This document shows positions 27,071 to 37,011 of a stretch of DNA of 64,000 nucleotides, piece by piece. The number at the start of each line of letters is the position of its first letter. The first letter of the stretch is position 1. The notes below the pieces were generated by a model. That model searched no databases, was not told where the DNA came from, and saw nothing but the letters and a program-made list of their open reading frames with translations. The DNA comes from Thermodesulfitimonas autotrophica (lineage in GTDB: Bacteria > Bacillota > Desulfotomaculia > Desulfotomaculales > Ammonificaceae), in contig NZ_RKRE01000002.1 in the NCBI RefSeq assembly GCF_003815015.1, positions 248,001 to 312,000 of the forward strand. Direction: 5' to 3'. The position numbers and the translations under genes were made by a program.

Positions 27071-27201
27071 TAGCAAGATCACGCAAACTACAGGTTCCAG
27101 ACCGGGGGAGAAAAAGAGGAGATCGGGACAGAACAGCGAAAATCCCCTTAAATAAGACGAGATGCGGTTTTCTAGAAACGCCGCCGCGAAAGGAAGGGAC
27201 G

Positions 27202-28587
27202 ATGCAGCACCCCACCCAGAAGAACGAGACAAGCAAGAAGGTGGCTTCGGCCGTTGCCGCAGTGAGTTCTTTCCTCACGCCCTTCACGGGTGCCGCGATT
27301 AACATTGCCCTTCCCGCCATTCAGCGCGAGTTCGCGATGAACGCGCTCCTTTTAGGCTGGGTTTCCGCCTCTTTTCTCCTCTCGTCAGCCATGTTTCTGG
27401 TCCCCTTCGGCAGGATCGCGGACATTTACGGTAGAAAAAGGATTTTCCTCACCGGTATCACCCTTTTCGCGCTCTTCTCGCTTCTCTCCGCGCTCGCTAA
27501 CTCCACCCTTACCCTCCTCGCGGCGCGCCTCCTGCAGGGTGTGGGCGCGGCAATGATTTTCGGTACCGGCGTGGCGATCCTCACTTCCGTCTACCCGCCT
27601 CAGGAAAGAGGAAAGGCCCTCGGCATTAACGTGGCCGCCGTCTATACGGGCCTCTCCCTCGGGCCGGTTCTGGGCGGAATCTTAGTCCACCAGTTCGGTT
27701 GGCGGAGCATTTTTCTCGCCGTTACGCTGCTGAGCGCAGGAGCGGTGATCTTAGCGTTGTGGAAACTGAAGGGGGAATGGGCCGAAGCCAGAGACGAGAA
27801 GTTTGACCTGCCGGGTGCGTTTATCTACGCCCTATCCCTTCCGGCTTTGATGTACGGTTTCTCCGCGCTTCCTGCCGTCGCGGGGATGCTCTTCATCGCT
27901 GCAGGGGTATTGGGCCTCATCCTCTTCGTTAGGTGGGAGCTCAGGGCCCAAAGCCCGCTTTTAAATATGGCCCTCTTCCGCAAAAATACCGTCTTCACTT
28001 TTTCGAACCTGGCCGCGCTCATCAATTACAGCGCCACCTTTGCCGTCGGCTTTTTGCTGAGCCTCTATCTGCAGTATTTAAAAGGGCTTACCGCTCAGGC
28101 CGCAGGAGCTACCCTCGTCTGGCAACCGGCGGTCATGGCCCTCTGCTCGCCTTTCGCCGGCCGCCTCTCCGACCGCACGGAACCCCGCATCGTTGCTTCC
28201 GTGGGGATGCTTCTTACCACCTGCGGGCTTCTCCTGCTCGCCTTTTTAAGCGCCGGCACCCCCTTCTGGGCCATCATTGCGGTGCTCATCCTGCTCGGCC
28301 TTGGCTTCGCCCTTTTCTCCTCCCCCAATACGAACGCCGTTATGAGCGCGGTGGAAAAACGGTATTACGGTGTAGCGTCGGGAACCCTTGGTACCATGCG
28401 CCTCACCGGGCAGATGTTCAGTATGGGCATCACCATGCTCGTCTTTGCCCTGTATATCGGCAAGGTGCAGATAACCTCTGCCTACTACGCGCCTTTCCTC
28501 GCCGCGGTGAAGAGCGCCTTCCTGATTTTCGCGGTGCTCTGCGCCGGCGGCATCTTCGCCTCGCTGGCCCGGGGCAAAATGCGTTAA
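27202..28587 (+). CDS. MFS drug-efflux transporter, DHA2 (14-TM) type
   Basis: Proton-driven exporter in the cytoplasmic membrane, substrate unknown. 461 residues, about 14 hydrophobic segments. The N-terminal half carries FLTPFTGAAINIALPAI, motif A-like GRIADIYGRKRIFL between helices 2 and 3, and motif C-like AVYTGLSLGPVLGG in helix 5, as in EmrB/QacA relatives. ATG start with GGAAGGG. It stands alone, divergent from mraZ; no regulator or membrane-fusion partner is beside it. Confidence 0.88.
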   Translation: MQHPTQKNETSKKVASAVAAVSSFLTPFTGAAINIALPAIQREFAMNALLLGWVSASFLLSSAMFLVPFGRIADIYGRKRIFLTGITLFALFSLLSALANSTLTLLAARLLQGVGAAMIFGTGVAILTSVYPPQERGKALGINVAAVYTGLSLGPVLGGILVHQFGWRSIFLAVTLLSAGAVILALWKLKGEWAEARDEKFDLPGAFIYALSLPALMYGFSALPAVAGMLFIAAGVLGLILFVRWELRAQSPLLNMALFRKNTVFTFSNLAALINYSATFAVGFLLSLYLQYLKGLTAQAAGATLVWQPAVMALCSPFAGRLSDRTEPRIVASVGMLLTTCGLLLLAFLSAGTPFWAIIAVLILLGLGFALFSSPNTNAVMSAVEKRYYGVASGTLGTMRLTGQMFSMGITMLVFALYIGKVQITSAYYAPFLAAVKSAFLIFAVLCAGGIFASLARGKMR

Positions 28588-28596
28588 ACTGCCGCC

Positions 28597-28629
28597 GAAA
28601 AAGTTGCGGGTGGAGCCGCTGCCCCACCC
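28597..28629 (-). terminator. Probable terminator after chemoreceptor gene
   Basis: GGGTGG/CCACCC stem (28608-28629) with a 10-base loop, followed on the minus strand by GCAAC then TTTTT. It lies in the convergent gap between the MFS gene and the chemoreceptor gene. Confidence 0.45.
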
Positions 28630-28663
28630 AACTACTACCATTTCCCGGTTAACGGTGTGCTGC

Positions 28664-30535
28664 TCACACCTTGAACTTCTCTACTGCACTCCGCAGGACC
28701 TTTGCCACCTCCGCCATCGTGTCGGTAACGGCGGTAATCTCTTCGAGGGTGGCCGTTTCCTCTTCGGCGGTGGCGACGATGTTCTGCACCCCCGCGGAAA
28801 GCTCTTCGGTCGCCGCGGCCACCTGCTGCACACTGGCCGCCATGCCGCTGATCCGCTCAAGAATCCCGTTGAAGGAAGCCTTCCCGTCCGCCACGGCTTC
28901 TACGCTCGCTGCCGTAGCCTTCTCGCCCTCCTCCATCGCGCCGACGGCCGCCTGCGCCTCTTGCTGCACCCGGGCGATCAACTGGTTGATCTCCTTGGTC
29001 GATTTGCTCGACTGTTCGGCGAGCCGGCGAACCTCCTCCGCCACCACCGCGAAGCCGCGCCCGTGCTCCCCGGCCCTGGCCGCCTCGATGGCCGCGTTGA
29101 GGGCTAAAAGATTAGTCTGCTCGGCAATCTGGTCGATCAGGTCAACGATGCGCGAGATCTCTACCGCACTCGCGTTAAATTCCTTTACCGCCGCGCCGAC
29201 CCGGCTGGCCGAAGCGGCAACGGCCCCGATCTTCTCCTCAATGAGGTCCATTTTCCGCTGCCCTTCGGTCGCCAGCCGGTTCGTTTCCTCGGCCTTAACC
29301 GAGAGGTCCTGCATATTCTGGGAAACCTGCGCCACCGTGTTGGCAATCTCCGAAATGTTGGCCGTCGTTTCCGAGACGCCTTCGGAGACCTGGCGCGTGC
29401 TTTCGGAAAGCTGATCAGACACTTCGCCTAAGGCATCCGTGTTGGCTTTCACGGTGCTCAGGGCAGCCCTGATGTCCCCCACCATTTGGTAAAAACCGGT
29501 AATAAGCCGCCCCATCTCTCCCCGGCAATCTTTTTCCGGTTCAATCGTGAAGTCGCCTGTACCAGCCACCCGGATTGCTTCCTCCAGCACGCCGATGGGG
29601 CGCAGAAGGTCTTTACGGAGCAGGAAGTAGATGACCGCCGCACCGGCCGCTACAATCAACACGAGGAGGATGAGGCTCTTCGCCAGCATGCCGTTCGTCT
29701 TGGCGATAATTTCCTGCCTATCGAGAACGCCTTTAATGTAAGCGACCGGTTGACCGGCGTAGTCGCGCAGGGGGATGATCAGCGCCGCGTACCGGCCACC
29801 CTGCGGGTAGCCTACCACCATCTTGTTCTCCGCTAGTGCCTCTTCTACAGAAGCTTCAGGCACCGGATAGTCATCTTTGGGCCCCGCCGCAGCCAAGAGA
29901 GTGCCCGGCAAACCGCCCCGCGGCGCCCGGTAAGCGTACCAGAAGCCGCCGAATTTCTTTGCCAGCTCGCTTACAATGCAGTCGTCAAGCTCAAAACCGT
30001 ACTCTACGCTCCCGATATGTTTCTGTCCGTGAAAGACCGGTACCACCACCCGGAAAGAAACCGCTTCCGCCCCTTCCTCGATCCCTTCCACGATCTGCCG
30101 CGTCGCGTTGGCCTGCACCACCGTACGGCGAAAAGAAGAGAGGTCGTCGCCGTACTTCTGCGGGGACTGGACCCGGAGGAAAGAAGTGGCCGGCGGCAGA
30201 TGGTAGTGAAACTGCTCAATCCCTTCCTTCTTAATCTGCTCGTAAATCGGCCGGCTGAGAGCCAGAAGCTTTTCCCTGTCCCTGCGGGCGAAGGCCGCCT
30301 GGATCTCGGGGTTGCGCGCGACGCTCAAAACGCCTACCCGGGCCGTGGCGAGGACATCCTCTAACTTGTTTTCGACCATAACCCTAAGCGATGCGTACCG
30401 GTTTTGCTCCTCCTGGCGGAGCAGATGCCGCGCGGTAACAAACTCGTAAGCCACCAGAAAGACCGCAACCAGAGTTAAAACGAGCGTTGTTAGGACGAGA
30501 ATCCGCGACCGGCCCTGGATAAAGCGGTTCAGCAA
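28664..30535 (-). CDS. Methyl-accepting chemotaxis protein with dCache-type sensor
   Basis: Transmembrane chemoreceptor. The first membrane helix ([21 protein letters not shown]) is followed by an extracellular sensor of about 250 residues containing [20 protein letters not shown] and [16 protein letters not shown], a pattern of the dCache_3 group. A second helix ([19 protein letters not shown]), HAMP, and a signalling domain with tip [21 protein letters not shown] follow. Ligand unknown. The TTG at 30535, seven bases after GGGGGG, gives 623 residues; the frame is open to 30661. It lies 140 bases downstream of an aminotransferase, beyond that gene's terminator. Confidence 0.9.
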   Translation of the reverse strand: MLNRFIQGRSRILVLTTLVLTLVAVFLVAYEFVTARHLLRQEEQNRYASLRVMVENKLEDVLATARVGVLSVARNPEIQAAFARRDREKLLALSRPIYEQIKKEGIEQFHYHLPPATSFLRVQSPQKYGDDLSSFRRTVVQANATRQIVEGIEEGAEAVSFRVVVPVFHGQKHIGSVEYGFELDDCIVSELAKKFGGFWYAYRAPRGGLPGTLLAAAGPKDDYPVPEASVEEALAENKMVVGYPQGGRYAALIIPLRDYAGQPVAYIKGVLDRQEIIAKTNGMLAKSLILLVLIVAAGAAVIYFLLRKDLLRPIGVLEEAIRVAGTGDFTIEPEKDCRGEMGRLITGFYQMVGDIRAALSTVKANTDALGEVSDQLSESTRQVSEGVSETTANISEIANTVAQVSQNMQDLSVKAEETNRLATEGQRKMDLIEEKIGAVAASASRVGAAVKEFNASAVEISRIVDLIDQIAEQTNLLALNAAIEAARAGEHGRGFAVVAEEVRRLAEQSSKSTKEINQLIARVQQEAQAAVGAMEEGEKATAASVEAVADGKASFNGILERISGMAASVQQVAAATEELSAGVQNIVATAEEETATLEEITAVTDTMAEVAKVLRSAVEKFKV

Positions 30536-30610
30536 CCCACATCCCCCCAAAAAAGATCTTCGCTTTTTAGCAATATCGGTTTCTCTACGGCAAACTTGAG
30601 CCTCGCAGAC

Positions 30611-30639
30611 AAAACTTAAGGGGGCGATTTCTCGCCCCC
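30611..30639 (-). terminator. Strong terminator after aminotransferase gene
   Basis: Perfect 8-bp stem GGGGGCGA/TCGCCCCC with GAAA tetraloop on the minus strand (30620-30639), then TTAAGTTTTGT. It lies 36 bases after the aminotransferase stop codon. Confidence 0.85.
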
Positions 30640-30675
30640 GCTTACCGTCCGCCGCCTGCATTGCGCCACCGGTGC

Positions 30676-32082
30676 CTAACGTTTTTCCTCCGCCTTCCCC
30701 CGGATGCGCAGGGTGCTTTTTACCCCGGAAACCGCAAGGCCTAAAAAACTCCGGTTACGCTCTAAGATCTCGGCCAGCGCACCGAGAACGTAATCGATTT
30801 CCGCAAAGCCTACGCCAAGAGGCGGTTCGAGCCGGATGACGTTGGGGTTATTCAGGGTATAGGCCGTGAGCACCCGGTGGCGGTTCAAAAGCTCACCGGC
30901 GACGAGGCTCCCGAGATACTCCTCCGCAAGCTTATCCAGCAGACCGAAGGCGAACTTATGGGCAAACCCCTTTTTCTTCTCCGCAAACTCAACCCCGATC
31001 AAAAGCCCTCTGCCGCGCACATCGCTAATAAGTGGCGAAGTCGCCTTGAGCTCCCCGAGCTTCCGGAGCAGGTAGTCCCCTTTTTCGGCAGCCTGACGCG
31101 GCAGGTCCTCTTCGATGATCACCGCAAGCGCCGCGATGGCTGCAGCGCAGGCCCAAGCGTTGCCGCCGAAGGTAGAGGTGTGTAAAAGCGCCCGGTCGAG
31201 CGAGCCGTAGGCCTTCTTCCAGGCGGCATCCGTGGCGATGTAGGCGCCGATGGGCATCACCCCGCCGCCGAGCGACTTCGCCAGGCAGAGGATGTCGGGC
31301 TCCACCCCTTCGTGTTCGCACGCAAACATCCTCCCCGTGCGGCCGAGGCCCGTCTGGATCTCATCCGCGATGAAGAGCGTGCCGTGCTTGGCACAGAGGC
31401 GCTTCGCCTCCTTCAGGTAGCCCGGCGCCGGGACGTTGATCCCGCCCTCGCCCTGGATCGGCTCGACGATAAAAGCCGCCGCGTCCTTCGGATGGAGCGC
31501 TTCCTCAAGCGCCGCGAGGTCGTTGTAGGGGATTGCCTGGCAGGCGGCAACTAAAGGCCGGAAGGGCTCCTGGTACTTGTGCCGGCCGGTAACCGACAAC
31601 GCCCCCATCGTCTTCCCGTGGAAAGAATTTTCCGTATAAATCAGCTTGGTCCGGCCGGTGGCGATGCGGGCCAGCTTCACCGCCCCCTCCACCGCCTCGG
31701 CACCGCTGTTGCAGAAAAAGGAGCGCTTGAGGTCCCCGGGAGCGACCGCGGCCAGGTTTTTCGCCAGCGCGCCCGCCAAGGGTGATAACGACGCCTGCAG
31801 CAAATTCGGCAGTTGCCGCACCGCCTCTACGGCGGCAATGACCCGCGGGTGGTTGTGCCCGGTGTTAAGCGACCCGTAACCACCTAAGAAGTCGAGGTAC
31901 TCGCGCCCCTCGCTATCCCAGAGGCGCACCCCTTCGGCGCGGACGAACCGTCTATCGAAATCCAAGAGCTTGAGCAGCGTCACGAGGCCGGCGTTGAGGT
32001 ATTCCTGGTGGAGCGCGCGCACCTGGTCGCGGTCCAAGGATAATGCTTCTTCAAGCGTGATAAAGCCGTTTTTCCCCGCCAA
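30676..32082 (-). CDS. Class III PLP-dependent aminotransferase (putrescine/ornithine type)
   Basis: 468-residue fold-type I aminotransferase. Landmarks: [85 protein letters not shown], and the Schiff-base lysine in [15 protein letters not shown]. The long N-terminal extension ([23 protein letters not shown]) resembles putrescine aminotransferase (PatA) rather than ArgD or GabT, though substrate cannot be settled from sequence. TTG start after AGGAGG. It is a single gene closed by a strong terminator. Confidence 0.85.
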   Translation of the reverse strand: MAGKNGFITLEEALSLDRDQVRALHQEYLNAGLVTLLKLLDFDRRFVRAEGVRLWDSEGREYLDFLGGYGSLNTGHNHPRVIAAVEAVRQLPNLLQASLSPLAGALAKNLAAVAPGDLKRSFFCNSGAEAVEGAVKLARIATGRTKLIYTENSFHGKTMGALSVTGRHKYQEPFRPLVAACQAIPYNDLAALEEALHPKDAAAFIVEPIQGEGGINVPAPGYLKEAKRLCAKHGTLFIADEIQTGLGRTGRMFACEHEGVEPDILCLAKSLGGGVMPIGAYIATDAAWKKAYGSLDRALLHTSTFGGNAWACAAAIAALAVIIEEDLPRQAAEKGDYLLRKLGELKATSPLISDVRGRGLLIGVEFAEKKKGFAHKFAFGLLDKLAEEYLGSLVAGELLNRHRVLTAYTLNNPNVIRLEPPLGVGFAEIDYVLGALAEILERNRSFLGLAVSGVKSTLRIRGKAEEKR

Positions 32083-32212
32083 AACCGTTCTCCTCCTTCT
32101 TTCGCCCGGGTCCGGACGGAAGATTCCCGGAAAAACTTTGCGTCCGGCAGACTATCTCTTCGCCGCCGCGCAAGAAAATCCTCTTAAAATTTGGCAGGCG
32201 GCCGGCCTTTGC

Positions 32213-32241
32213 TTGACAGCAAGAAGCGCTTTCAGTAAAAT
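32213..32241 (+). promoter_or_regulatory. Sigma-A promoter for the ffh operon
   Basis: TTGACA (32213-32218), 17-base spacer, TAAAAT (32236-32241): a consensus -35 and a one-mismatch -10 at ideal spacing, 72 bases before ffh. Confidence 0.8.
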
Positions 32242-32312
32242 CAACCTGTATTCTGCACTAAAGTAGAATTTGGCGGTTTCTTGGCCTGACGAAAGGGGGG
32301 ACCAAGCCGCGG

Positions 32313-33653
32313 ATGTTTACAAGTCTTACGGAAAAGCTGCACGAGGTCTTCAAGAAGCTGAAAAGCAAGGGAAAGTTGACGGAAGAAGACGTTAACGCGG
32401 CGCTGAAAGAGGTCCGGGTGGCGCTTCTGGAGGCCGACGTTAACTTTAAAGTGGTCAAAGACTTCGTTGCGCGTGTCCGGGAGCGGGCGGTAGGACAGGA
32501 GATCCTGGCCAATCTCAACCCCGCCCACCAGGTGATCAAGATCGTCCGGGAAGAGCTGACCGCGCTTATGGGCGGTCAGGACGCGCGACTCAATACCGCC
32601 GCCAAGCCCCCCACGGTGATCATGATGGTGGGTCTCCAGGGCTCGGGTAAAACAACCACCGCCGCGAAGCTCAGCCTCTTCCTCAAAAAACAGGGGCGCC
32701 GGCCGCTTTTAGTCGCCGCCGACATCTACCGGCCCGCCGCCATTAAGCAGCTTCAAGTCCTCGGCGAGCAGATCCAGGTGCCCGTTTTTTCCCGGGAAGG
32801 GGATCCGGTGGCCATCGCGGTGGGCGCGGTTGAGGAAGCAGGCAAGAAGGGCTACGACCCCGTTATTATCGATACGGCGGGGCGCCTGCACATCAACGAA
32901 GAGCTGATGACGGAACTGGAGCGGCTCAAAGCCGCGGTCAAACCCCACGAAATCCTGTTAGTGGTGGACGCGATGACCGGGCAGGACGCCGTGCGGGTTG
33001 CCGAAACCTTCCACCAGCGCTTGGGGCTCGACGGGGTGGTTTTAACCAAGCTCGACGGCGATACGCGGGGTGGCGCAGCCCTTTCCATTCGCGCGGTGAC
33101 GGGCTGCCCCATTAAGTTCGCCGGCGTCGGCGAGAAGCTCGATATGCTTGAGCTTTTCCACCCCGACCGGATGGCGGACCGGATCCTGGGCATGGGCGAC
33201 ATCCTCACCCTCATTGAAAAGGCGCAGACAACCTTGGACGCCCAGCAGGCCGTGGAGATGCAGAAGCGGATCAAGAGCGCCGACTTCAACCTGGAGGATT
33301 TCCTTACCCAGCTCCGCCAGTTCAAGAAAATGGGACCCCTGGAGCACATTCTCAGCATGCTCCCTGGCTTCGGCGGCATGAAAAAGCTGCGGGAGGAGTT
33401 CCAGTTCGACGAGCGGGAGCTGGTGTGGGCGGAAGCCATCATCAACTCGATGACCCCGGAGGAACGACGCCACCCCGAGATCATCGACGGGAGCCGACGG
33501 CGCCGGATCGCCCGCGGCTGCGGCCTGACGGTCCAGGACGTGAACCGGCTGTTGAAACAATTCGAGCAGACAAAGAAGCTGGTCCGCCAGCTTACGTCTT
33601 TCGAGAAGGGTTTCAAGAAGGGCGCTAAACTCGGACGATTCCCTTTCATGTGA
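32313..33653 (+). CDS. ffh: Signal recognition particle protein Ffh
   Basis: SRP GTPase that targets nascent membrane proteins with the SRP RNA and FtsY. 446 residues: N domain, G domain with [40 protein letters not shown] and [13 protein letters not shown], then the methionine-rich M domain ending with [26 protein letters not shown] preceded by AAAGGGGGG. It heads a plus-strand operon; the ylxM regulator gene that precedes ffh in many Bacillota is absent here. Confidence 0.98.
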   Translation: MFTSLTEKLHEVFKKLKSKGKLTEEDVNAALKEVRVALLEADVNFKVVKDFVARVRERAVGQEILANLNPAHQVIKIVREELTALMGGQDARLNTAAKPPTVIMMVGLQGSGKTTTAAKLSLFLKKQGRRPLLVAADIYRPAAIKQLQVLGEQIQVPVFSREGDPVAIAVGAVEEAGKKGYDPVIIDTAGRLHINEELMTELERLKAAVKPHEILLVVDAMTGQDAVRVAETFHQRLGLDGVVLTKLDGDTRGGAALSIRAVTGCPIKFAGVGEKLDMLELFHPDRMADRILGMGDILTLIEKAQTTLDAQQAVEMQKRIKSADFNLEDFLTQLRQFKKMGPLEHILSMLPGFGGMKKLREEFQFDERELVWAEAIINSMTPEERRHPEIIDGSRRRRIARGCGLTVQDVNRLLKQFEQTKKLVRQLTSFEKGFKKGAKLGRFPFM

Positions 33654-33682
33654 GACAATACCGACGGAAGGAGGTGAAACGG

Positions 33683-33925
33683 TTGGCCGTTAAAATCAGA
33701 CTGAAAAGAATAGGCGCCAAGAAGCAGCCCCGTTACCGGATCGTGGTAGCGGACGCCCGTTCGCCGCGAGACGGCCGTTTTATCGAAGAGATCGGCTATT
33801 ATAACCCGGTTGCCGACCCGGCCGAACTCAAGATCGACGAAGCCCGGGCCCGGGAGTGGCTTGCCCGCGGCGCGCAGCCGACCGATACCGTGCGGGCACT
33901 GTTAGCGCGAACCGGAATCCTGTAA
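33683..33925 (+). CDS. rpsP: 30S ribosomal protein S16
   Basis: 80-residue ribosomal protein needed for 30S assembly. [21 protein letters not shown] and [13 protein letters not shown] are diagnostic. The TTG at 33683 is preceded by AAGGAGGTG at six bases; the frame upstream overlaps this SD. It follows ffh by 29 bases in the standard ffh-rpsP-KH order. Confidence 0.98.
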   Translation: MAVKIRLKRIGAKKQPRYRIVVADARSPRDGRFIEEIGYYNPVADPAELKIDEARAREWLARGAQPTDTVRALLARTGIL

Positions 33926-33964
33926 GCGGGGGAAGGGCCGGACTAATAGGGGGCTAAGACGCTA

Positions 33965-34192
33965 ATGAAGGAACTCGTCGAGATTCTGGCCAAAGCCCTG
34001 GTCGATAAGCCAGAAGAGGTGGATGTCAAGCTCATCGAAAAAGAACAGTCTGTCGTGATCGAGCTGCGGGTGGCCGCCGAAGATACGGGGAAGGTAATCG
34101 GGAAGCACGGCCGGATTGCCCGTGCGCTCCGGCAAATGGTAAAGGCTGCGGCGGCCAAGTCCCGCAAAAAAGTAGTCCTCGAGATTCTTTAA
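33965..34192 (+). CDS. khpA: KH-domain RNA-binding protein (YlqC/KhpA)
   Basis: 75-residue single KH domain: VIELRVAAEDTGKVIGKHGRIARALRQMV contains the GxxG-type loop IGKHGRIA. KhpA proteins bind RNA, often with KhpB, and influence division and translation in other Bacillota. Position between rpsP and ylqD is the conserved one. Confidence 0.93.
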   Translation: MKELVEILAKALVDKPEEVDVKLIEKEQSVVIELRVAAEDTGKVIGKHGRIARALRQMVKAAAAKSRKKVVLEIL

Positions 34193-34208
34193 ACACCTGG
34201 TGAACGAC

Positions 34209-34613
34209 ATGGACCGGATAACCGTTACCCGGCCGGTGATCATCAAAGCGCGGGTAACCGAAAAATACAAGGAGTTTCTCCTGGCCAGGCTCGCCGCGGC
34301 AATCGAAGAAGCAGACCGCGAAGTGCAGCGGGTCGAATTCCAGGCCAAACGGCTGCACGCCGAAAAGAAAGGCCGCCCGGTCCCCGCCGAAATCGAACAG
34401 CTCGAAAGGGTGCGCCGGGAAAAGGTGGCGGAAAAACAGCGGCTGCAGCACCAGTACGAGGCCCTGAAACAACTTCCTCCCGGTGCGGAAATCATCCAGG
34501 GACGCACCGAAAGCCTGGTGGAAATAGGAATAGGCGACGATGCAAAACGCCTCAACCCGGTGGAGATCGTAATTGAAGAAGGAAAGGTTATCGCGCTCAG
34601 GGAGCAGGGTTGA
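34209..34613 (+). CDS. ylqD: YlqD family protein
   Basis: 134-residue protein in the ylqD position between the KH gene and rimM. A long coiled coil occupies residues ~20-90 (LARLAAAIEEADREVQRVEFQ ... RVRREKVAEKQRLQHQYEAL), followed by LPPGAEIIQGRTESLVEIGIGDD and VEIVIEEGKVIALRE, the family C-terminal beta part. Function unknown. ATG at 34209 preferred with GGTG upstream; a GTG at 34200 is possible. Its end overlaps rimM by 41 bases if rimM starts at TTG 34573. Confidence 0.85.
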   Translation: MDRITVTRPVIIKARVTEKYKEFLLARLAAAIEEADREVQRVEFQAKRLHAEKKGRPVPAEIEQLERVRREKVAEKQRLQHQYEALKQLPPGAEIIQGRTESLVEIGIGDDAKRLNPVEIVIEEGKVIALREQG

Positions 34614-35127
34614 ACCGGTAAAGGAGGAGTTCATTACCGTAGGCGAAATTGTGGCCCCCCACGGATGCCGGGGGGCCGTTCGCATTCTCCCCCTGACCGA
34701 CTTCCCGGAGCGTTTCCTCCGGATGGAAAAGCTGATCCTGTTAAGGAAGGGCGAAAGAAAGTCTTACGTGGTTGAGGAAGCACGGGAGCACAAAAGGTTT
34801 GTCATCGTCAAGCTCGCCGGCATCGATACCATGGACGACGCGGCGGCCCTCCGGGGGGCCCTCATTCAGGTGCCCCGCGGGGAAACGGTACCGCTCCCGC
34901 CAGGCCGTTACTACGTTTTTGAAATCATAGGACTCAAGGTCTGGTCGGAGGAAGGAGCCTTCCTCGGCGAAGTGAGCGCGGTTCTGGCGACCGGCGCGAA
35001 TGACGTTTACAGCGTCCAGACACCTAGCGGCAGAGAGATCCTGATCCCCGCCCTGAAGGCGGTAGTCCGGAAAATCGATCTTCAGGAGGGGAAGATGGTG
35101 GTCCGGCTGCCGGAAGGACTTTTATGA
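34573..35127 (+). CDS. rimM: 16S rRNA processing protein RimM
   Basis: Assembly factor for the 30S head that binds S19. EEFITVGEIVAPHGCRGAVRILPLTDFPERF is the family N-terminal domain; the PRC-barrel follows (YYVFEIIGLKVWSEEGAFLGEV ... EILIPALKAVVRKIDLQEGKMVV). Start uncertain: TTG at 34573 (GGTGGAG upstream) adds 20 residues before KEEFITVG; an ATT at 34633 lies five bases after a perfect AAGGAGG, but that SD also encodes the conserved KEE. 184 residues with the TTG. Confidence 0.9.
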   Translation: MKKERLSRSGSRVEPVKEEFITVGEIVAPHGCRGAVRILPLTDFPERFLRMEKLILLRKGERKSYVVEEAREHKRFVIVKLAGIDTMDDAAALRGALIQVPRGETVPLPPGRYYVFEIIGLKVWSEEGAFLGEVSAVLATGANDVYSVQTPSGREILIPALKAVVRKIDLQEGKMVVRLPEGLL

Positions 35128-35176
35128 GCGTCTGGCGCTCGCGGTTCAGCAATGATAGGGGGTGAAGCGACGGAAA

Positions 35177-35932
35177 ATGCAATTCGATATCCTCACCCTC
35201 TTCCCGGAGATGTTTACCGGCCCCTTCTCTGCCAGCATTATCAAGCGGGCAATTGAGCGGGACCTGTTGACGGTAAACTTAATCAACATCCGGGATTACG
35301 CACGGAACAAACACCGCACCGTGGACGATGCCCCTTACGGCGGCGGCGCCGGAATGGTCATGGAGCCCGAACCTGTCGTCTTGGCTCTCGAAGCAGTGCG
35401 GGAAAAGCGCGGGGGCGATATGGGCCCGGTAATCCTGCTCTGCCCCCAGGGCGAGCCGTTTACCCAGCGGCTGGCGGCCGAGCTGGCGGAGGAGGAGCAT
35501 ATTGTCCTCGTCTGCGGCCACTACGAAGGAATAGACGAGCGGGTGAGAGCATACACCACCGGCGAAATCTCCATTGGCGATTACGTGCTGACCGGCGGAG
35601 AGCTGCCGGCGATGGTGGTGGTGGACGCCGTTTCCCGCCTTATTCCGGGCGTCCTGGGTGAAGAAACGTCACCCGTGACGGACTCTTTCGCCACCGGTCT
35701 TCTGGAGCACCCGCACTACACGCGCCCCCGGGAATTCCGCGGCGCAGCGGTGCCGGAGGTGCTCTTAAGCGGCCACCACGCCCGGATAGCCCGCTGGCGG
35801 CGCGAGGAAGCGCTGCTGCGCACCCTCGTCCGGCGCCCAGACCTTCTCGCCACGGCGGCCCTGACCGCCGACGATAGGCGTTTTCTCAAGGAACTCGCCA
35901 CCCACCTTAACCGTCTAAATCTCGGCGACTAA
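35177..35932 (+). CDS. trmD: tRNA (guanine-N1-)-methyltransferase
   Basis: SPOUT-family enzyme methylating G37 of tRNA. 251 residues: [47 protein letters not shown] and the knot [30 protein letters not shown], all diagnostic. ATG at 35177 with GGGGGTGAAG; upstream in-frame residues MKRRK are excluded. It lies 49 bases after rimM. Confidence 0.98.
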   Translation: MQFDILTLFPEMFTGPFSASIIKRAIERDLLTVNLINIRDYARNKHRTVDDAPYGGGAGMVMEPEPVVLALEAVREKRGGDMGPVILLCPQGEPFTQRLAAELAEEEHIVLVCGHYEGIDERVRAYTTGEISIGDYVLTGGELPAMVVVDAVSRLIPGVLGEETSPVTDSFATGLLEHPHYTRPREFRGAAVPEVLLSGHHARIARWRREEALLRTLVRRPDLLATAALTADDRRFLKELATHLNRLNLGD

Positions 35933-35936
35933 ATTA

Positions 35937-35965
35937 TTGCGGCCGGCAGGAACCCGTGGTATAAT
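35937..35965 (+). promoter_or_regulatory. Sigma-A promoter for rplS
   Basis: TTGCGG, 17 bases, TATAAT (35960-35965): perfect -10, partial -35. It starts 5 bases after trmD and gives rplS its own promoter. Confidence 0.65.
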
Positions 35966-35971
35966 TTTTCC

Positions 35972-35999
35972 TGGTTTCCGTGCGGGGAAAACCATTTTT
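35972..35999 (+). promoter_or_regulatory. Hairpin with U-run in rplS leader (possible L19 leader)
   Basis: TGGTTT (35972-35977) pairs with AAACCA (35989-35994), extendable by CC/GG, followed by TTTTTA. It lies at the predicted transcript start. Autoregulatory L19 leaders are known in Bacillota; I cannot match a specific consensus. Confidence 0.4.
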
Positions 36000-36024
36000 A
36001 CGGAAGGGAAGCGAGGAACCGAAA

Positions 36025-36372
36025 ATGACCCATATTCAGGAGTTGTTTGCTAACGAAGCGCATCTAACGAAGGAGATCCCTGATTTCCGGCCGGGAGATA
36101 CCGTACGCGTCCACGTCAAGGTAGTAGAAGGCGGCCGGGAAAGGATCCAGGTATTTGAAGGCGTAGTCATCCGGCGCCGTGGGGGCGGGCTCGACGAGAC
36201 CTTCACCGTCCGGCGCGTCTCCTACGGCGTGGGCGTTGAGCGCATCTTCCCGCTGCGCTCGCCGCGGATTGACCGCATCGAGGTGGTCCGGCGCGGTAAG
36301 GTACGGCGCGCCCGTCTTTACTACCTGCGGAAATTACGCGGCAAAGCTGCACGTATCGAAGAACGGCGATAG
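36025..36372 (+). CDS. rplS: 50S ribosomal protein L19
   Basis: 115-residue protein at the subunit interface. [29 protein letters not shown] and [24 protein letters not shown] are diagnostic. ATG at 36025 (GAGGAA upstream) gives MTHIQEL; an upstream frame to 35980 overlaps the leader hairpin. A strong terminator follows six bases after the stop. Confidence 0.98.
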   Translation: MTHIQELFANEAHLTKEIPDFRPGDTVRVHVKVVEGGRERIQVFEGVVIRRRGGGLDETFTVRRVSYGVGVERIFPLRSPRIDRIEVVRRGKVRRARLYYLRKLRGKAARIEERR

Positions 36373-36377
36373 AAAAC

Positions 36378-36410
36378 GGGGCCCGGAAAGAAGTAAAAAG
36401 GGCCCCTTTT
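36378..36410 (+). terminator. Terminator after rplS
   Basis: GGGGCCC (36378-36384) pairs with GGGCCCC (36400-36406), 15-base A-rich loop, then TTTTGC. It separates rplS from lepB. Confidence 0.85.
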
Positions 36411-36465
36411 GCTTGCAACCGCCGCTCAAAAGCGATTACCGATATCATAACGGGGGGTTCTGGCG

Positions 36466-36990
36466 CTGAAACCAAGGGGAGAATCTGGCTTCCTGGGGGA
36501 CATCCTCGAGTCGCTCATCATCGCGATCGTTTTAGCCGTCGTCATCCGGGCCTTTATTTTTCAGCCCTTTTACATTCCTTCCGGCTCGATGATGCCGACG
36601 CTTTACCGGGGAGACCGGATCATCGTCTCTAAACTCTCCTACCGGTTCCACCCTCCCCAGCGGGGTGACATCATCGTTTTTCACTACCCCCACAACCCGA
36701 AGAAAACCTACATCAAGCGGCTGATCGGTCTTGGCGGCGAAACGGTAACGCTGGCCGACGGCAAACTTTTTATCAACGGGCAGGAGGTTCCTGAACCCTA
36801 CCTGCCGCCGGGTACCTATTTTGCCGACTTTGGTCCGGTGAAGGTCCCCGAAGGCTGCTACTTTATGCTCGGTGATAACCGGATGAACAGCGAGGACAGC
36901 CGAGTGTGGGGCTTTCTGGACCGGCGGTTGATTATCGGGAAAGCGGTGCTCGTCTACTGGCCACCGGACCACATTAAAGTAATCCACTGA
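36466..36990 (+). CDS. lepB: Signal peptidase I
   Basis: Membrane serine protease that removes signal peptides. 174 residues: N-terminal anchor SLIIAIVLAVVIRAFIFQPF, the Ser active-site box YIPSGSMMPTLYRGDRI, the Lys box KKTYIKRLIGLGGETV, and the C-terminal GDNRMNSEDSRVWGFL. The start is unusual: no ATG/GTG/TTG precedes the anchor after the in-frame TAA at 36448. CTG at 36466 lies eight bases after GGGGGG and is the best candidate; the first ATG (36589) would delete the anchor. It sits between rplS and rbgA. Confidence 0.92.
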   Translation: MKPRGESGFLGDILESLIIAIVLAVVIRAFIFQPFYIPSGSMMPTLYRGDRIIVSKLSYRFHPPQRGDIIVFHYPHNPKKTYIKRLIGLGGETVTLADGKLFINGQEVPEPYLPPGTYFADFGPVKVPEGCYFMLGDNRMNSEDSRVWGFLDRRLIIGKAVLVYWPPDHIKVIH

Positions 36991-37011
36991 ACCGCTTAAG
37001 GAAGAGGGCCG

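Noticed and set aside
36589-36990. ATG at 36589 as the lepB start
   Set aside because: It would remove the membrane anchor and most of the conserved Ser box context; upstream coding is clear to 36466.
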